Shown here: positions 52,515-62,048 of the stretch, piece by piece | How the letters are laid out: every line of letters begins with the position of its first letter | Position numbering within the stretch: position 1 is the stretch's first letter | Origin: Paenibacillus_D tarimensis_A | Lineage (GTDB): Bacteria > Bacillota > Bacilli > Paenibacillales > Paenibacillaceae | NCBI GenBank assembly: GCA_041281825.1 | Contig: CP166298.1 | Span: 2,108,001 to 2,172,000 of the forward strand | Direction of reading: 5' to 3' | Length of the DNA: 64,000 nt | Notes under the pieces: model-generated | What the model saw: only the letters and a program-made list of their open reading frames with translations | What the model was told of the DNA's origin: nothing | Database searches by the model: none | Program-made: the position numbers and the translations under genes

Positions 52515-53003
52515 ATGGAGTTTTCTTGTTCAGCAGGTGGCTTGATCATTAAGGATGACAGCGTACTGCTAGTAAAAATAACGTACGGAGCGAATAAGGA
52601 TTATTGGATGCTTCCCGGAGGTTTGGTTGAAAAAGGAGAAACCTTTAAAGAAGCTGCTATTAGAGAGATAAAGGAAGAAACTGGGCTGACAACTAAGTCT
52701 AAGAGGTTAATTGGTGTCAGGACTGGCGTAAAATTCCGTAATAACGAAATTGAACATGGTATATATTTTGTTTTTGAAATGGAGATGATTTCGGGGACAA
52801 TTAGCAGCGATGGTTCGGAAGTATCAGATGTTAAATTCCGACCTATTGATGAAGCCCTGCTTGATCCGATGGTTATAGGCTTATCACAAGAAATTATACG
52901 TCCATTTAAACTGCATTCTACTCAAGCTGGACTATATAAAGCGGAGAACGCCATTCGAACGAATAATCATTGGGCCAGTTATGAAGTATTCACAATGGCA
53001 TAG
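52515..53003 (+). CDS. NUDIX hydrolase (first of a pair)
   Basis: 162 residues with a full Nudix box LPGGLVEKGETFKEAAIREIKEETGLT (written in parts: GGLVEKGE, IREIKEETGL). N-terminal FSCSAGGLIIKDDSVLLVKITYG is typical of ADP-ribose/MutT-like enzymes. A second NUDIX gene starts 19 bp later, so this is a two-gene cassette. Confidence 0.86.
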   Translation: MEFSCSAGGLIIKDDSVLLVKITYGANKDYWMLPGGLVEKGETFKEAAIREIKEETGLTTKSKRLIGVRTGVKFRNNEIEHGIYFVFEMEMISGTISSDGSEVSDVKFRPIDEALLDPMVIGLSQEIIRPFKLHSTQAGLYKAENAIRTNNHWASYEVFTMA

Positions 53004-53021
53004 AGATGGAGGAAACTGAAT

Positions 53022-53492
53022 TTGGCGATCGTAACTGATAAGAAAGGCAATATTCTTTTGGATATTTTCGAGATAAAAGAAGAAGATATCGACAGCATCA
53101 CGCTAGACGCTCCATTAACTCACTCTTTGATTGTGGTCAGGTATCAAGAAAATTTTCTCTTAATGCATAACAAATGGAGAAATAGCTGGGAGTTGCCTGG
53201 CGGTGTTATTGAACAAGGGGAAACTGCCAGAGAATGTGTGATAAGAGAACTTTTTGAAGAAACCAACCAAACGGTCGATCAAGTGGAGTTCAAGGGATTA
53301 ATGAAATTCGATCTCCAACCAAGTTTTCACGGTCCAAAGAGAATGGAGTATGGGGCTTTATTTTTTTGTGAACTTGAAAATCTCGTTAATTTTGTTGAGA
53401 ATAATGAAGCTGATCAAATTATATTATGGGATGGTTCATCGGATATTGGATATATTGAAGAAATTGATGAAAAATTAATCGAACTTGTCTGA
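53022..53492 (+). CDS. NUDIX hydrolase (second of a pair)
   Basis: 156 residues. Box: LPGGVIEQGE, then ARECVIRELFEETNQTV. TTG start at 53022 after GATGGAGG. The C-terminal part (YGALFFCELENLVNFVENNEADQIILWDG) is usual for NUDIX proteins of the YjhB or 8-oxo-dGTP type. Cotranscribed with the preceding NUDIX gene; the pair may process related substrates. Confidence 0.85.
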   Translation: MAIVTDKKGNILLDIFEIKEEDIDSITLDAPLTHSLIVVRYQENFLLMHNKWRNSWELPGGVIEQGETARECVIRELFEETNQTVDQVEFKGLMKFDLQPSFHGPKRMEYGALFFCELENLVNFVENNEADQIILWDGSSDIGYIEEIDEKLIELV

Positions 53493-53503
53493 GATAGATT
53501 GCT

Positions 53504-53600
53504 ACGCTAACGGATTACAAGCTTAATACAATTTAACACCATGGAGCTGCCGCGGAACGATGCCGGCAGCTCCATTAAGCTAACGGGCAGGATAATTCGA
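53504..53600. repeat. Cassette boundary repeat 27
   Basis: CGCTAACGGATTACAAGCTT left, ATGGAGCTGCCG..CCGGCAGCTCCAT stem (perfect), right GCTAACGGGCAGGATAATT. Confidence 0.8.
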
Positions 53601-53689
53601 TATCGGGTTTTATTCACGGAATATTTGGATACGACTAGCAAAAAGATAAACTTTTCAAGGGAAATATCTTCGTTGGAGGCAATAATCAA

Positions 53690-54511
53690 ATGAGAACACA
53701 TATTTTAGAAACTTCAGCAGGTATGACGCTTAAGCAATTGTTTAAGGAATATGAAATCAACGAACGGATTGTCTTAATGCCTGATGATTTGATGCTGGGT
53801 CCACTTGGTAATATACTTTTGGAGGATGTTCAAGCACAGCGTCTGAAATGGTGGGAACGGATTTTTAGCGAGGAAGATAAGCAAATTTACATGGATTTTC
53901 TCCATGAGTCATATCAGAATTTTAACCATTGGGTACATGAACTTACCAATAAGGATTCGCTTTTGTTTTGGGTAGGGGACAGCCCCACAGAATATATAGG
54001 AATGATGTGTTTATTAGCTTATCTTCCTGATTCCATTCCAGTATCAGTCAATATGGCATCTTCGGCTTACTACAAAAGATATGGTGGCTTCAAACCATTC
54101 TCTGCTGGGGAGATTACACCGGATAAAATGCTGCCTCTGCTAGAGGAAACAAAATTCCTTTCTCCACGAGTTAGAGAGAAATACGTAACGAACTGGATGC
54201 GGCTCCTCAAGGATAACGGCATTCTCCGAATTCGTAAAAACCGTCAAATTGAGATGGTTTCGGAAGAATATTTTGATGAACTGATACTAACCCTTGCGAA
54301 AAAATTTAGTCAACAAAAGATGTATCGTAAAAGTAATGGATTTTTCCCGGCTATGAGGTTGGTCGGCGAAGTCATGGGACGTTCAAAACAAAAAATTATA
54401 GATACCTTCATTGAATGGCGACTAAGATGTCTAATTCAAAGTGGTCATCTTGCCTATGAGGGTTCCCTCACGACGATGAGGCTTTATAAAATTAAGCCAG
54501 ATACCGATTGA
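53690..54511 (+). CDS. DUF1835/DUF3658 domain protein
   Basis: 273 residues. The N-terminal part (RIVLMPDDLMLGPLGNILLE, LLFWVGDSPTEYIGMMCLLAYLPDSIPVSVNMA) matches DUF1835; the C-terminal AMRLVGEVMGRSKQKIIDTFIEWRLRCLIQSGHLAYEGSLTTMRLYKI matches DUF3658. These are cytosolic proteins of unknown function common in Bacilli. The final TGA shares its A with the left half-site of repeat 28. Good GGAGG ribosome site 10 bp upstream. Confidence 0.8.
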   Translation: MRTHILETSAGMTLKQLFKEYEINERIVLMPDDLMLGPLGNILLEDVQAQRLKWWERIFSEEDKQIYMDFLHESYQNFNHWVHELTNKDSLLFWVGDSPTEYIGMMCLLAYLPDSIPVSVNMASSAYYKRYGGFKPFSAGEITPDKMLPLLEETKFLSPRVREKYVTNWMRLLKDNGILRIRKNRQIEMVSEEYFDELILTLAKKFSQQKMYRKSNGFFPAMRLVGEVMGRSKQKIIDTFIEWRLRCLIQSGHLAYEGSLTTMRLYKIKPDTD

Positions 54512-54615
54512 ACTAACGAAGACGAGAGTTGGATAAGAACGCGAACAAGCAGCTGTAGTATTAATAACGATACATTAAACTGGAAGGGCTGCCGAGTGGC
54601 AGTCCTTCGCTATGT
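54511..54615. repeat. Cassette boundary repeat 28, left half and stem
   Basis: AACTAACG AAGA CGAGAGTT at 54511-54530 and the AAGGGCTGCC/GGCAGTCCTT stem at 54584-54607. The matching right half-site lies after the DUF3977 gene at 54947. Confidence 0.75.
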
Positions 54616-54697
54616 TGACAAATAGTAATACTTAAAAAGGATTGATAAATGTTGTATAGAATTATTCTACAAGAAAATTTTTATGGGGGAATAAATC

Positions 54698-54934
54698 CTG
54701 AAGTATATAGAATTTGGTTTCGGTAATACATGGTTTATTAGAACAGAAACGGAATTAGACGATGGTACTGAATTTGAAGAGAAAGGCATCATCGGGCCGA
54801 TTCGGTTCCGTTCGATATATTTAAGAATTTGGATTGGGAAATCCGTACTAATTGTGGACTTAAAGCAAGGTTTTAAAGTAAGTAAGAAACGTCGGAACGC
54901 ATTGAAGTTTATTTTAGGTATAACAAGCCTCTAA
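54698..54934 (+). CDS. DUF3977 family protein (78 aa), CTG start
   Basis: Reads LKYIEFGFGNTWFIRTETEL, then DDGTEFEEKGIIGPIRFRSI and YLRIWIGKSVLIVDLKQGFK, matching the DUF3977 family of small Bacillota proteins (function unknown). GGGGGA at 54685 is spaced seven bases from CTG 54698; no ATG/GTG/TTG fits, so either CTG initiates or the start has decayed. A truncated copy sits at 28338. The gene lies between the central stem and the right half-site of a repeat. Confidence 0.75.
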   Translation: MKYIEFGFGNTWFIRTETELDDGTEFEEKGIIGPIRFRSIYLRIWIGKSVLIVDLKQGFKVSKKRRNALKFILGITSL

Positions 54935-54945
54935 TGATTCACCGT

Positions 54946-54967
54946 TAAGCTAACGGGCAGGATAGTA
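54946..54967. repeat. Right half-site of repeat 28
   Basis: TAAGCTAACGGGCAGGATAG; exact core. This is the last strong half-site before the RHS region. Confidence 0.8.
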
Positions 54968-55059
54968 TGATCCTCATTCCATAAAAAGTTGATAAAAAAT
55001 GACACAACGTTCATCATATGGATATGGTAGATTTGTAATGAGGGGGGGGACAGATAATT

Positions 55060-55611
55060 ATGGAATCTCATGCGAGGAATTCGGACGGTTATAAACCCAA
55101 CACTGTTCCAGCAGCTTTGAAAGTTATAAAAGGTGGTATTAGTGAATCAATAATTCTACAATCCGATGAGGAGGTAAACAGTATGGGCGAGCAATTAGCT
55201 GAAACAATTGTCAACGAAGTTGTACAAGTCTACCTGCCGTCAACCAATATAAAAAGAACAGTTGAGTGGTACAAGAATGTATTTGGTTTTCAGGTTATTT
55301 GGGAACAGGAGAGCGCAGCCAACTTAAAATTGAAACACGGTCCGCTTTTGTTCATAAAGAAGACATCGATAAAACAACCTATCCAATTTGAAACGGATGA
55401 AGAAGTATCGCCGGTAATAAGTTTCAAGACTTCAGATTTAGATCTTCTTCATGAAAAACTAAAATCAGAATACCAAGTTGGTGAAATTAACCAACATGGA
55501 GAAGGCATAAACGGACCCTATAAGGATTTCTATATTAAAGACCCTGACGGGAATTTGATTGAGGTCAGCAGCTACCCCGATCTAAATCTTGAACAATTTA
55601 GAGGGTACTAG
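55060..55611 (+). CDS. VOC family protein
   Basis: VOC domain VQVYLPSTNIKRTVEWYKNVFGF, GPLLFIKKTSI and YKDFYIKDPDGNLIEVSS. Two starts compete: ATG 55060 after GGGGGGG, giving 183 residues with an extra SDGYKPNTVPAALKVIKGG segment, and ATG 55183 immediately after GAGGAGG, giving 142 residues. The extra segment is of the kind that precedes domains in related proteins, so 55060 is kept. The next sequence (55612 on) abruptly becomes RHS repeats with no array site. Confidence 0.8.
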   Translation: MESHARNSDGYKPNTVPAALKVIKGGISESIILQSDEEVNSMGEQLAETIVNEVVQVYLPSTNIKRTVEWYKNVFGFQVIWEQESAANLKLKHGPLLFIKKTSIKQPIQFETDEEVSPVISFKTSDLDLLHEKLKSEYQVGEINQHGEGINGPYKDFYIKDPDGNLIEVSSYPDLNLEQFRGY

Positions 55612-58600
55612 CCCGCTTATAACACGTACGACAGTCAAAATAATTTGATTAAAGAACAGGACTTTAACAGCAACATTAGCTCGACGGATTACGATACCCA
55701 AAAAAATCCGACAGACGCGACCGATCCAGGCGTTGCAACGGTGGCCAATCGTTTCGATTCAAACGGGAATCTGCTTTACTATACGCAGCCGCCGGCTGGG
55801 GCGTCGTCAGCTCCAATAAGCAAGTTTCTTATGTATCCGGTCAGAAATATATCTTGAGCGGTTATGTCAAAACGTCAGGTACCACCGATAACGCTTATGT
55901 CAAATTGGATTTTTACGATTCCGCGTACAACTGGTTGGGACAACAGACAACACACCAACTGAGAGGTATCACGACTGGACGCGCATCCAAGCCGTAATCG
56001 ATAGCGCACCGGCTAATACGGATACAATCCAGGTGGCGGTGGGACTGAACGAAGGTTCCGGGACCGCGTACTTCGACGCTATCCAGTTACAAAAAGGCAC
56101 TGTTCTTAGCGCGTTAAACTTGGTCGAGAACTCCGGCTTTGAACGGAATGCCGGTCCTGGAGACAAGGCTCCATATGGTTGGACCAACAGCGGCAACCTT
56201 ACCGACAGCGACGGGATTTATAAAAAAATCGATGCCAGCGACGATAATACGTATAAAGATAATTTCAGCTACAAATTGACCGGTCAATCGGGGGTCAATA
56301 AATGGATCAAGCAGCGAATTAACATCTCCGGGGATGCATCGAGCAGGTTCACTCTTTCGGGATGGTCGAAGCAAGAGGGAGCGGACATTAATGGCGGCTA
56401 CTATGCTCTTCAAGTGGCCATCAACTATACAGACGGAACGACCGATTGGACCAATGCCAATGCATTCAGCAAAACAGATACCGATTGGCAGCACGTAGCC
56501 GCCCAGGTGAAGCCGACAAAGGCCTTTAACTCCATCGACGTTTACTATTACTATTATGATCAAACGGGAACCGCTTGGTTTGATGCGATGCGGCTGGAGA
56601 TAGGTAACACATTTACATTCAACACGTATGATGCGGCCGGCAATTATATGACCGAAATAGATAATCCGGTTGGCAATAACGTTTCGTACACGTATGATAC
56701 GGTTGGGAATAATACCATAATTACTGATGGGAAAGGGCAGAGCACTTCCTTTACGTATGATGCCCGAAATCTGCTCACAAAAGTAACAGATGCCAACTTG
56801 AAAGAAACAACCTATGAGTACGACGGCATAGGCAACAGGACGAAGGTTACCAATGCGAAAAACAATGTGACAACGTACGGGTATAATGAATTCAACAAAG
56901 TTTCCAGTATCACTAATCCATTGAATCAAACGATTCAATTCGGATATGATAAAAATGGAAACACGACGAAGGTTATATTCCCTAAAGGGGACACCGTTTC
57001 ATATTCTTATAATGAATTAAATCGGATGACCGGGATTTCATATAATGGCAATACAAAATGGAATTTGTCCTATGATGCGAACGGAAGTCTGACCTCTGTA
57101 ACAGATGAGGTAGGCAATTCCACGACGTACACGTATGATAAGAATAACCGGGTGACAAAGAAGGTAGAAGACCCATCCAACCAATTAGAATACGTCTATG
57201 ATAATAATGGTAACCCAACTTCGTTGAAAGTAACTTCTGGAACAGCAACGGTGACTACTGGTTACAATTACAATTCGTTGTATAAGCTGATTTCGCTTAC
57301 TCGGAACAATGTAAATCAGGCAAAATTTATTTATGATGAGCGTGGTAATATTACCTCGATTTCAAAGGGTAATGGAACCTATACAGCAGTTGAGTATAAT
57401 AGTGCAAATCGTTTGAAGACGGTTAAAAACTATAAGAATGATGGAAGTTATTAGATTGGTTTACCTACACGTATGATGCAAATGGTAACCGAACGAGTAT
57501 TGTTACAAATGCAGGAACGATTTCGTACCAATACGACGCCTTAAACCAATTAACTCAGGAGATCTTGGCTGATGGAACAACTATTTCCTATGTGTACGAT
57601 GATGTAGGTAATCGGACATCCAAGTCTGTAACTCAAAATGGGTCAACGACAACAATTACCTATTCGTATGACGCTGCAAATCACCTTACGACCGTTAATG
57701 GACAGACTTACAACTACGACGCCAACGGGAACTTAACAAGCAATGGATCAAGGACCTTTATCTACGATGTGGAAAATCGCCTGGTCGAAGTTAAGAATTC
57801 TTCTGGAACAAGCCTAGCTTCGTTTACCTATAACCACGAAGGAAAACGAAACAGTATGACTACCTCTAGTGGTCCTGTATACTTCCATTATAGTGGAGAT
57901 AAGGTCATCTATGAGACGGATATTAATAATAGCATTGTTTCTGAATATACATGGGATGAAAATGGTAATCCCATCAGTATGACTAAGAACGGGAGCACTT
58001 ATTTCTATCATATCAATGGACGTGGTGATGTCACTTCTCTAACAGATGCAATCGGTACAATTGTAGCTCAGTATCAATATGATGCATCAGGGAATATTAT
58101 TTCTGAAACTGGTACGCTAGCTTCTACAAACCCATACCGTTATGCGGGATATAGATACGATGAAGCTACAGGATTATACTACCTGAACGCACGCTACTAT
58201 GATGCAAATATAGGAAGATTCATTACTGAAGATACGTTTAAAGGAACAGAAGATGAACCACTTACATTGAATAGCTATACGTACGTTCTTAATAACCCAG
58301 TCGGAAATATCGATACAACCGGAAACTGGTGTGAATCTGCGGATGGTAAATGGGCTCATCCAGGACGTTGCAGCGATCCAACAAGTAAATATTCAAGTGA
58401 TTGGTGGCATTATGGAGATTATATACTTGCGAATGGAGTAGTGGTCGGAGTATATGGATTTCTTCCGAATTTATATTATCAATTCGGGGGAATAGGAAAA
58501 GGAAGATTAGGCCTTAAGGGTAAAACCTTCAGAGGCGGACCGAAATCAAGCCGTGATAAATGGTATGGATATAACGATAAAGAATTTCAAAAATGGTGGC

Positions 58601-58707
58601 ATAGAGTTGGAAAGAAAGAGTGGGGAGGAGGAGATCTTGATAATGCACAAGATGCAAAAGATGCTTATCAATATTGGTTATCACTCGGTAAACCTAGAGT
58701 AAAATGA
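55612..58707 (+). pseudogene. RHS/YD-repeat polymorphic toxin gene, N-terminally truncated and frameshifted
   Basis: Secreted or surface RHS-type toxin in its intact form. Repeats such as TYTYDANGNRT, YEYDGIGNRTKV and FGYDKNGNTTKV run through, with a carbohydrate-binding-like insert (LVENSGFERNAGPGDKAPYGW). The frame breaks near 55800, 55975 and 57452. The last part (57565-58707) is open: YDEATGLYYLNARYYDANIGRFITEDTF is the RHS core end, and after NNPVGNIDTTGN comes a variable tip of about 130 residues (from WCESADGKWAHPG to YWLSLGKPRVK) that I do not assign. No start or secretion signal remains in the window. Confidence 0.82.
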
Positions 58708-58803
58708 GGACCATGAAAGATCTTTTCAACCAGGTGGATGTGAAACACATAAACGATAACTAGCTCAGCAATGGATTACCAAATTAACCATGGCGAGTTA
58801 AAA

Positions 58804-58830
58804 GCGCAGGGAACAAGTTCCCTGCGTCTT
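58804..58830 (+). terminator. Terminator-like hairpin after the toxin tip
   Basis: CGCAGGGAAC (58805-58814) and GTTCCCTGCG (58817-58826) with a short T-rich tail. Confidence 0.55.
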
Positions 58831-58931
58831 CCCTTAGGGGACGGGGGATGGGAAAATGACTTTTTCAGCTCGAGACTGTCGGTTCCGAATTGCCGATAAA
58901 TAGTGTGTTAATAGCAAAGGAGATTAAAAAA

Positions 58932-59417
58932 ATGAGTCTAAGTATTCTAGAAGAAAAAATAAATAATAATAATATTGAAGAGGCTATTGATATAATTTCA
59001 GAAATTGGTAATAACAAGGATGTTGAAGCAGTTCCGTTTCTAATTCATCATCTAGTAGATACAAATAACAATATTTTAAGAAACGCTATTGCTATAGCAT
59101 TAGCTGATATTGGCAGTAATGAAGCTATAGAACCATTAATCAGTATGATAAAGAATCCTAAAACAATTGGCTATCGAGGAACGTTACTATATGCTCTAGA
59201 ATCATTTGATTGTTCAGATCATGCCCAACTAATAGTAGATTTATTAGGTGAAGATAATTTCGAAGTGAGCAGACAATCGTTACTTCTATTAGAATCTATA
59301 GCAGATAATATTCCAAAAGAAGTAAAGCAAAAATGTATACAAAAAATACAAGACAAAATAGTGAGTTTGCAGGATAAGATCGAATTTCTCTCTGAATCAT
59401 TAGAAGTGCTAATGTAA
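58932..59417 (+). CDS. HEAT-repeat protein, probable immunity to the RHS toxin
   Basis: 161 residues of tandem HEAT-like helices (DVEAVPFLIHHLVDTNNNILRNAIAIALADIGSNEAIEPLISMI, GTLLYALESFDCSDHAQLIVDLLGEDNFEVSRQSLLLLESI). Immunity proteins of this fold are common behind RHS toxin tips, and this gene begins about 225 bp after the toxin frame on the same strand. ATG 58932 follows AAAGGAG. AT-rich codons. The assignment as immunity rests on position. Confidence 0.72.
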   Translation: MSLSILEEKINNNNIEEAIDIISEIGNNKDVEAVPFLIHHLVDTNNNILRNAIAIALADIGSNEAIEPLISMIKNPKTIGYRGTLLYALESFDCSDHAQLIVDLLGEDNFEVSRQSLLLLESIADNIPKEVKQKCIQKIQDKIVSLQDKIEFLSESLEVLM

Positions 59418-59702
59418 ATACAAAAGAAAGTAGCTCCGTCTCATGGTAGAGAAGACCATCGAGCACACTAGGAGCATACCTGGAGGTGGAGCTTCTTATT
59501 CGAGGCGATAGAGGATCGTCTGTCAGCCGACAGGACTTATTGAACTCGAGGTGCCGAGTATTCATAAGAAATTTATAGCGTGGCAAGACGATTATGACCG
59601 GATTTACGATTAGCTCAATAACTTTCAACGTATGTAAAGTCAGATATTTGGTAATCATAAAAAAGTTGGTGATGGAACCTTTTGGTTTTACAAGATTTTC
59701 GA
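59418..59702. other. Gap without a supported gene
   Basis: A weak stem AAGTAGCTCC...GGAGCTTCTT (59429-59492) follows the HEAT gene and may end its transcript. No ORF with a ribosome site is visible. Confidence 0.4.
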
Positions 59703-60011
59703 ATGATTGTTTTACTCCTTGCATTTATGACTGTTGTGGTAGGTTGCACAAACGAAAAAGACGAAAGTAATAGATTGAATGCAGGAGCTGAAAAAGTGAT
59801 TAAATTACGAGATGTAGAAAGTTATTTTAAAAAATCCCTTGAAGATGAACTTGGTGAGGATTTTAGTGATATAGCAAAGTTTTGGGAAGTGTTTAAAGTA
59901 TTTACTAAAGAAGAGGTTGGCGATGATGGTCGTGTTGTAGAGTCGGGTTTACTCTATGAATGTGGATTTTCGGACCAACAGGTTTTTATCTTGGTAAAGA
60001 ACGGTTTATGA
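59703..60011 (+). CDS. Putative lipoprotein (102 aa)
   Basis: Signal peptide MIVLLLAFMTVVVGC with a lipobox-like VVGC; Cys at residue 15 would be lipid-anchored. The mature part is charged (TNEKDESNRLNAGAEKVIKL, then DVESYFKKSLEDELGEDFSD) and ends QVFILVKNGL. No known family. Start at ATG 59703; there is no strong ribosome site. It may belong to the toxin module or be independent. Confidence 0.5.
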   Translation: MIVLLLAFMTVVVGCTNEKDESNRLNAGAEKVIKLRDVESYFKKSLEDELGEDFSDIAKFWEVFKVFTKEEVGDDGRVVESGLLYECGFSDQQVFILVKNGL

Positions 60012-60075
60012 GTCGTTTAAAGTAGCTTTGAAAAATAAACCGATACAATACGATATATATCAAACGGAAGTTTGA

Positions 60076-60096
60076 ACCAACGGAAAACGATAGTTA
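60076..60096. repeat. Isolated array left half-site
   Basis: AACCAACG GAAAA CGATAGTT, five kilobases beyond the last array repeat. It suggests that the RHS block lies within, not after, the array. Confidence 0.6.
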
Positions 60097-60120
60097 AATT
60101 CCAATTAAGTTCCGATTACG

Positions 60121-60160
60121 AAAACCGGTTCCCTTGTAGAATAAAGGGGTCCGGTTTTTT
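60121..60160 (+). terminator. Terminator-like hairpin
   Basis: AAAACCGGTTCCC pairs with GGGGTCCGGTTTT around a 12-base loop, then T-run. Confidence 0.65.
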
Positions 60161-60189
60161 CATGCAACGAATTAGGATGGAGTGTCATA

Positions 60190-60300
60190 AAGCATGCTTT
60201 TTGAGACGCGGAAAATACTCCTATATTTCCGTCTCAAAATGTCCTAAAATTAATTTAGATACGTTTCATGTGATTGGTGGACATTATGAGACAGGATAAA
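60190..60300. promoter_or_regulatory. Candidate res site/operator of the serine recombinase
   Basis: Dyads: TGAGACGCGGAAAATA...TATTTCCGTCTCA (about 60203-60237), TGTCCTAAAATTAATTTAGA and GGACATTATGAGACAGG. Multiple TGTC/GACA half-sites directly before a small serine recombinase fit a res-type resolution site. Confidence 0.4.
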
Positions 60301-60315
60301 GGGGAGGGTGGATTG

Positions 60316-60930
60316 ATGAAGCTGGGGTATGGACGGGTTTCGGCCAAGGATCAAAATCCGGAGCGGCAGCTCGTCAAATTTCGAGAGCTGGGCATCGAGG
60401 ATCGTTTTATAATCGTTGATAAGCAGAGCGGAAAGGACTTTGATCGACCGCGATATCAGGCGATGCGTTTGATGATCCGCGAAGGCGACCTGGTTTACGT
60501 GGATGCTTTGGACCGGCTCGGGCGGGATTATGACGGAATCATTAGTGAATGGAAGTACATCACTCGGGAGATCGGTGCAGATATTGTGTGCTTGGATAAT
60601 GAAACCTTATTCGATAGCCGGAAGTTTAAAACGATGGGCGATTTCGGGAAAGTCATGGAGGATCAGTTTTTAAGCTTGTTGGCGTATGTGGCTGAGCAGG
60701 AGCGGAAAAAGAACCAGCAGCGTCAGGCGGAAGGGATCGAGGTTGCCCGGGCAGGTGGGGTAACGTTCGGGAGGCCAAAACAAGAGATTGACGATAAGTT
60801 TATCCAGGCATATGAAGAATGGAAAAAAGGCCGTATGACCGCGACGGAGGCTATGCGGCAGATCGGCATGAAGAAGCCAACCTTTTATCGGCGTGTAAAG
60901 GAATATGAGCAGAGGCTAATGGAAGTCTAA
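60316..60930 (+). CDS. Small serine recombinase (resolvase/invertase family)
   Basis: 204 residues. Catalytic region LGYGRVSAKDQNPERQLVKF with the nucleophile Ser, then VDALDRLGRDYDGIISEW and the E-helix FLSLLAYVAEQERKKNQQRQAEGI; a C-terminal HTH (MTATEAMRQIGMKKPTFYRRVKEYEQ) binds DNA. This is the Tn3-resolvase/Gin class, not the large SpoIVCA type needed for sigK skin excision. ATG 60316 follows GGGGAGGG. It could resolve a transposon that is no longer present or act on the upstream dyads. Confidence 0.87.
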   Translation: MKLGYGRVSAKDQNPERQLVKFRELGIEDRFIIVDKQSGKDFDRPRYQAMRLMIREGDLVYVDALDRLGRDYDGIISEWKYITREIGADIVCLDNETLFDSRKFKTMGDFGKVMEDQFLSLLAYVAEQERKKNQQRQAEGIEVARAGGVTFGRPKQEIDDKFIQAYEEWKKGRMTATEAMRQIGMKKPTFYRRVKEYEQRLMEV

Positions 60931-61345
60931 ATCAATGCTCGGATTTCTGGTGAAAGTTGCATGCCTTTTTTTGGCTACCTGAACGGTTATTACTGAAAGG
61001 ATGGTTCTTTTTAAGGCTGTTTTTTAGCCTAAGCATGGACTAGGCTTGGGGCAGAAAGCATCTCTAATCCCCCGGTTCACCATCCTTAAATCCCAAGCGA
61101 CCCCGGAAAGACATCCAGAGTCCATTGGAATTCTTTACGGGGCTCCCAAGGTAGACAAAGGGTACTGCACAAACATCATGGTTCTCCACTCACGTTGTCA
61201 CTCTCCGCAACCATCATGTTTTACGAAAGCAGGGGGAACCATGATTCCACTCCGCTATCGCTCCATTCCATCATCGTTCCTAAAGGAATTGATCCACGAA
61301 GGAAAAACCTTTAACGCCAAGATCTATTTGCAGATGGAATCCGTT
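60931..61345. other. Stretch with an unassigned plus-strand frame
   Basis: AGGCTGTTTTTTAGCCT may be a terminator for the recombinase (about 61013-61029). A frame at 61046-61381 reads QATPERHPESIGILYGAPKV, then DKGYCTNIMVLHSRCHS and has no ribosome site or family; it may be an insertion-sequence fragment. I do not call it a gene. Confidence 0.35.
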
Positions 61346-61857
61346 CTATCTTATGTATTTTTCTTCAAGGAGCTTTATTAGCTGTTTAATTGTTTCGAAT
61401 GAATTAATTGCCAATGCTTGTCTAGCTTGAAAGAGATCCGTTCTGACATCTGCCGAGCAATAAGGAGTAAGCATCGAAAGGTTGGCCAGTTGGTTTATTG
61501 TGTTGTAGTTCTCGGAATATCCAATCATTGAATTCAGGAGTTTTATTAGTTCTTTATCTTTCTTTGGATCCAAAACATCCGAATTTGTAAGCTCTGAGAA
61601 GGTACTGGCCCTATAAGGAGTACCATATCCCAATTCTACTTTTGTGTGATCAGGATGGGGCTCTTCATATTCATTAGTTGATCGTAAATTGAATATATTA
61701 GAGCCTTACGTTTATCGCTTTTTCGTTTATGTTCCATATAGATCGCTGAGAAAAAACCGCCAGCAAAACCTATAATCGTGTTTACAAATGCATTGCTAAA
61801 TATCAATTTTAGTAAATCTAATAGATCGCTCAAGTTCTTCCCTCCATGAAAAATCAT
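61346..61857 (-). pseudogene. Membrane-anchored hypothetical protein gene with a frameshift
   Basis: Minus-strand frame from 61857: NLSDLLDLLKLIFSNAFVNTIIGFAGGFFSAIYMEHKRKSDKRKALIYSIYDQLMNM gives one membrane anchor then a charged cytosolic part. Near 61664 the frame slips (1 nt); continuing in the other frame gives EPHPDHTKVELGYGTPYRAS to LIKLLEEKYIR at 61346. Together about 168 residues. No family is recognised. Confidence 0.6.
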
Positions 61858-62048
61858 ACCAATTACATGTTACTACGAAGGCAGTAGAATTGGTAGTGGT
61901 TTAGAGTTTTTATTACTCTTCTGACTTTAATGGCTCTAGGGCAAGACGAATCCTATTTTATGCAGTAATTTTTGATACTTTATAAAATACACATTATGTT
62001 AATTTCGAGAGTATATTTGGGGCTGTACTTGCGTAGCTGGGGGGTAGT

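Noticed and set aside
24500..55000. CRISPR array
   Set aside because: Repeats are regularly present but separated by whole genes of 0.4-2 kb, are imperfect palindromes of varying length, and no cas gene is nearby.
60316..60930. Skin-element excisase (SpoIVCA equivalent)
   Set aside because: The protein has about 204 residues and a small resolvase architecture; SpoIVCA is a large serine recombinase of about 500 residues.
61046..61381. Plus-strand 111-residue frame
   Set aside because: No ribosome site, composition not protein-like, and its end overlaps the minus-strand pseudogene.
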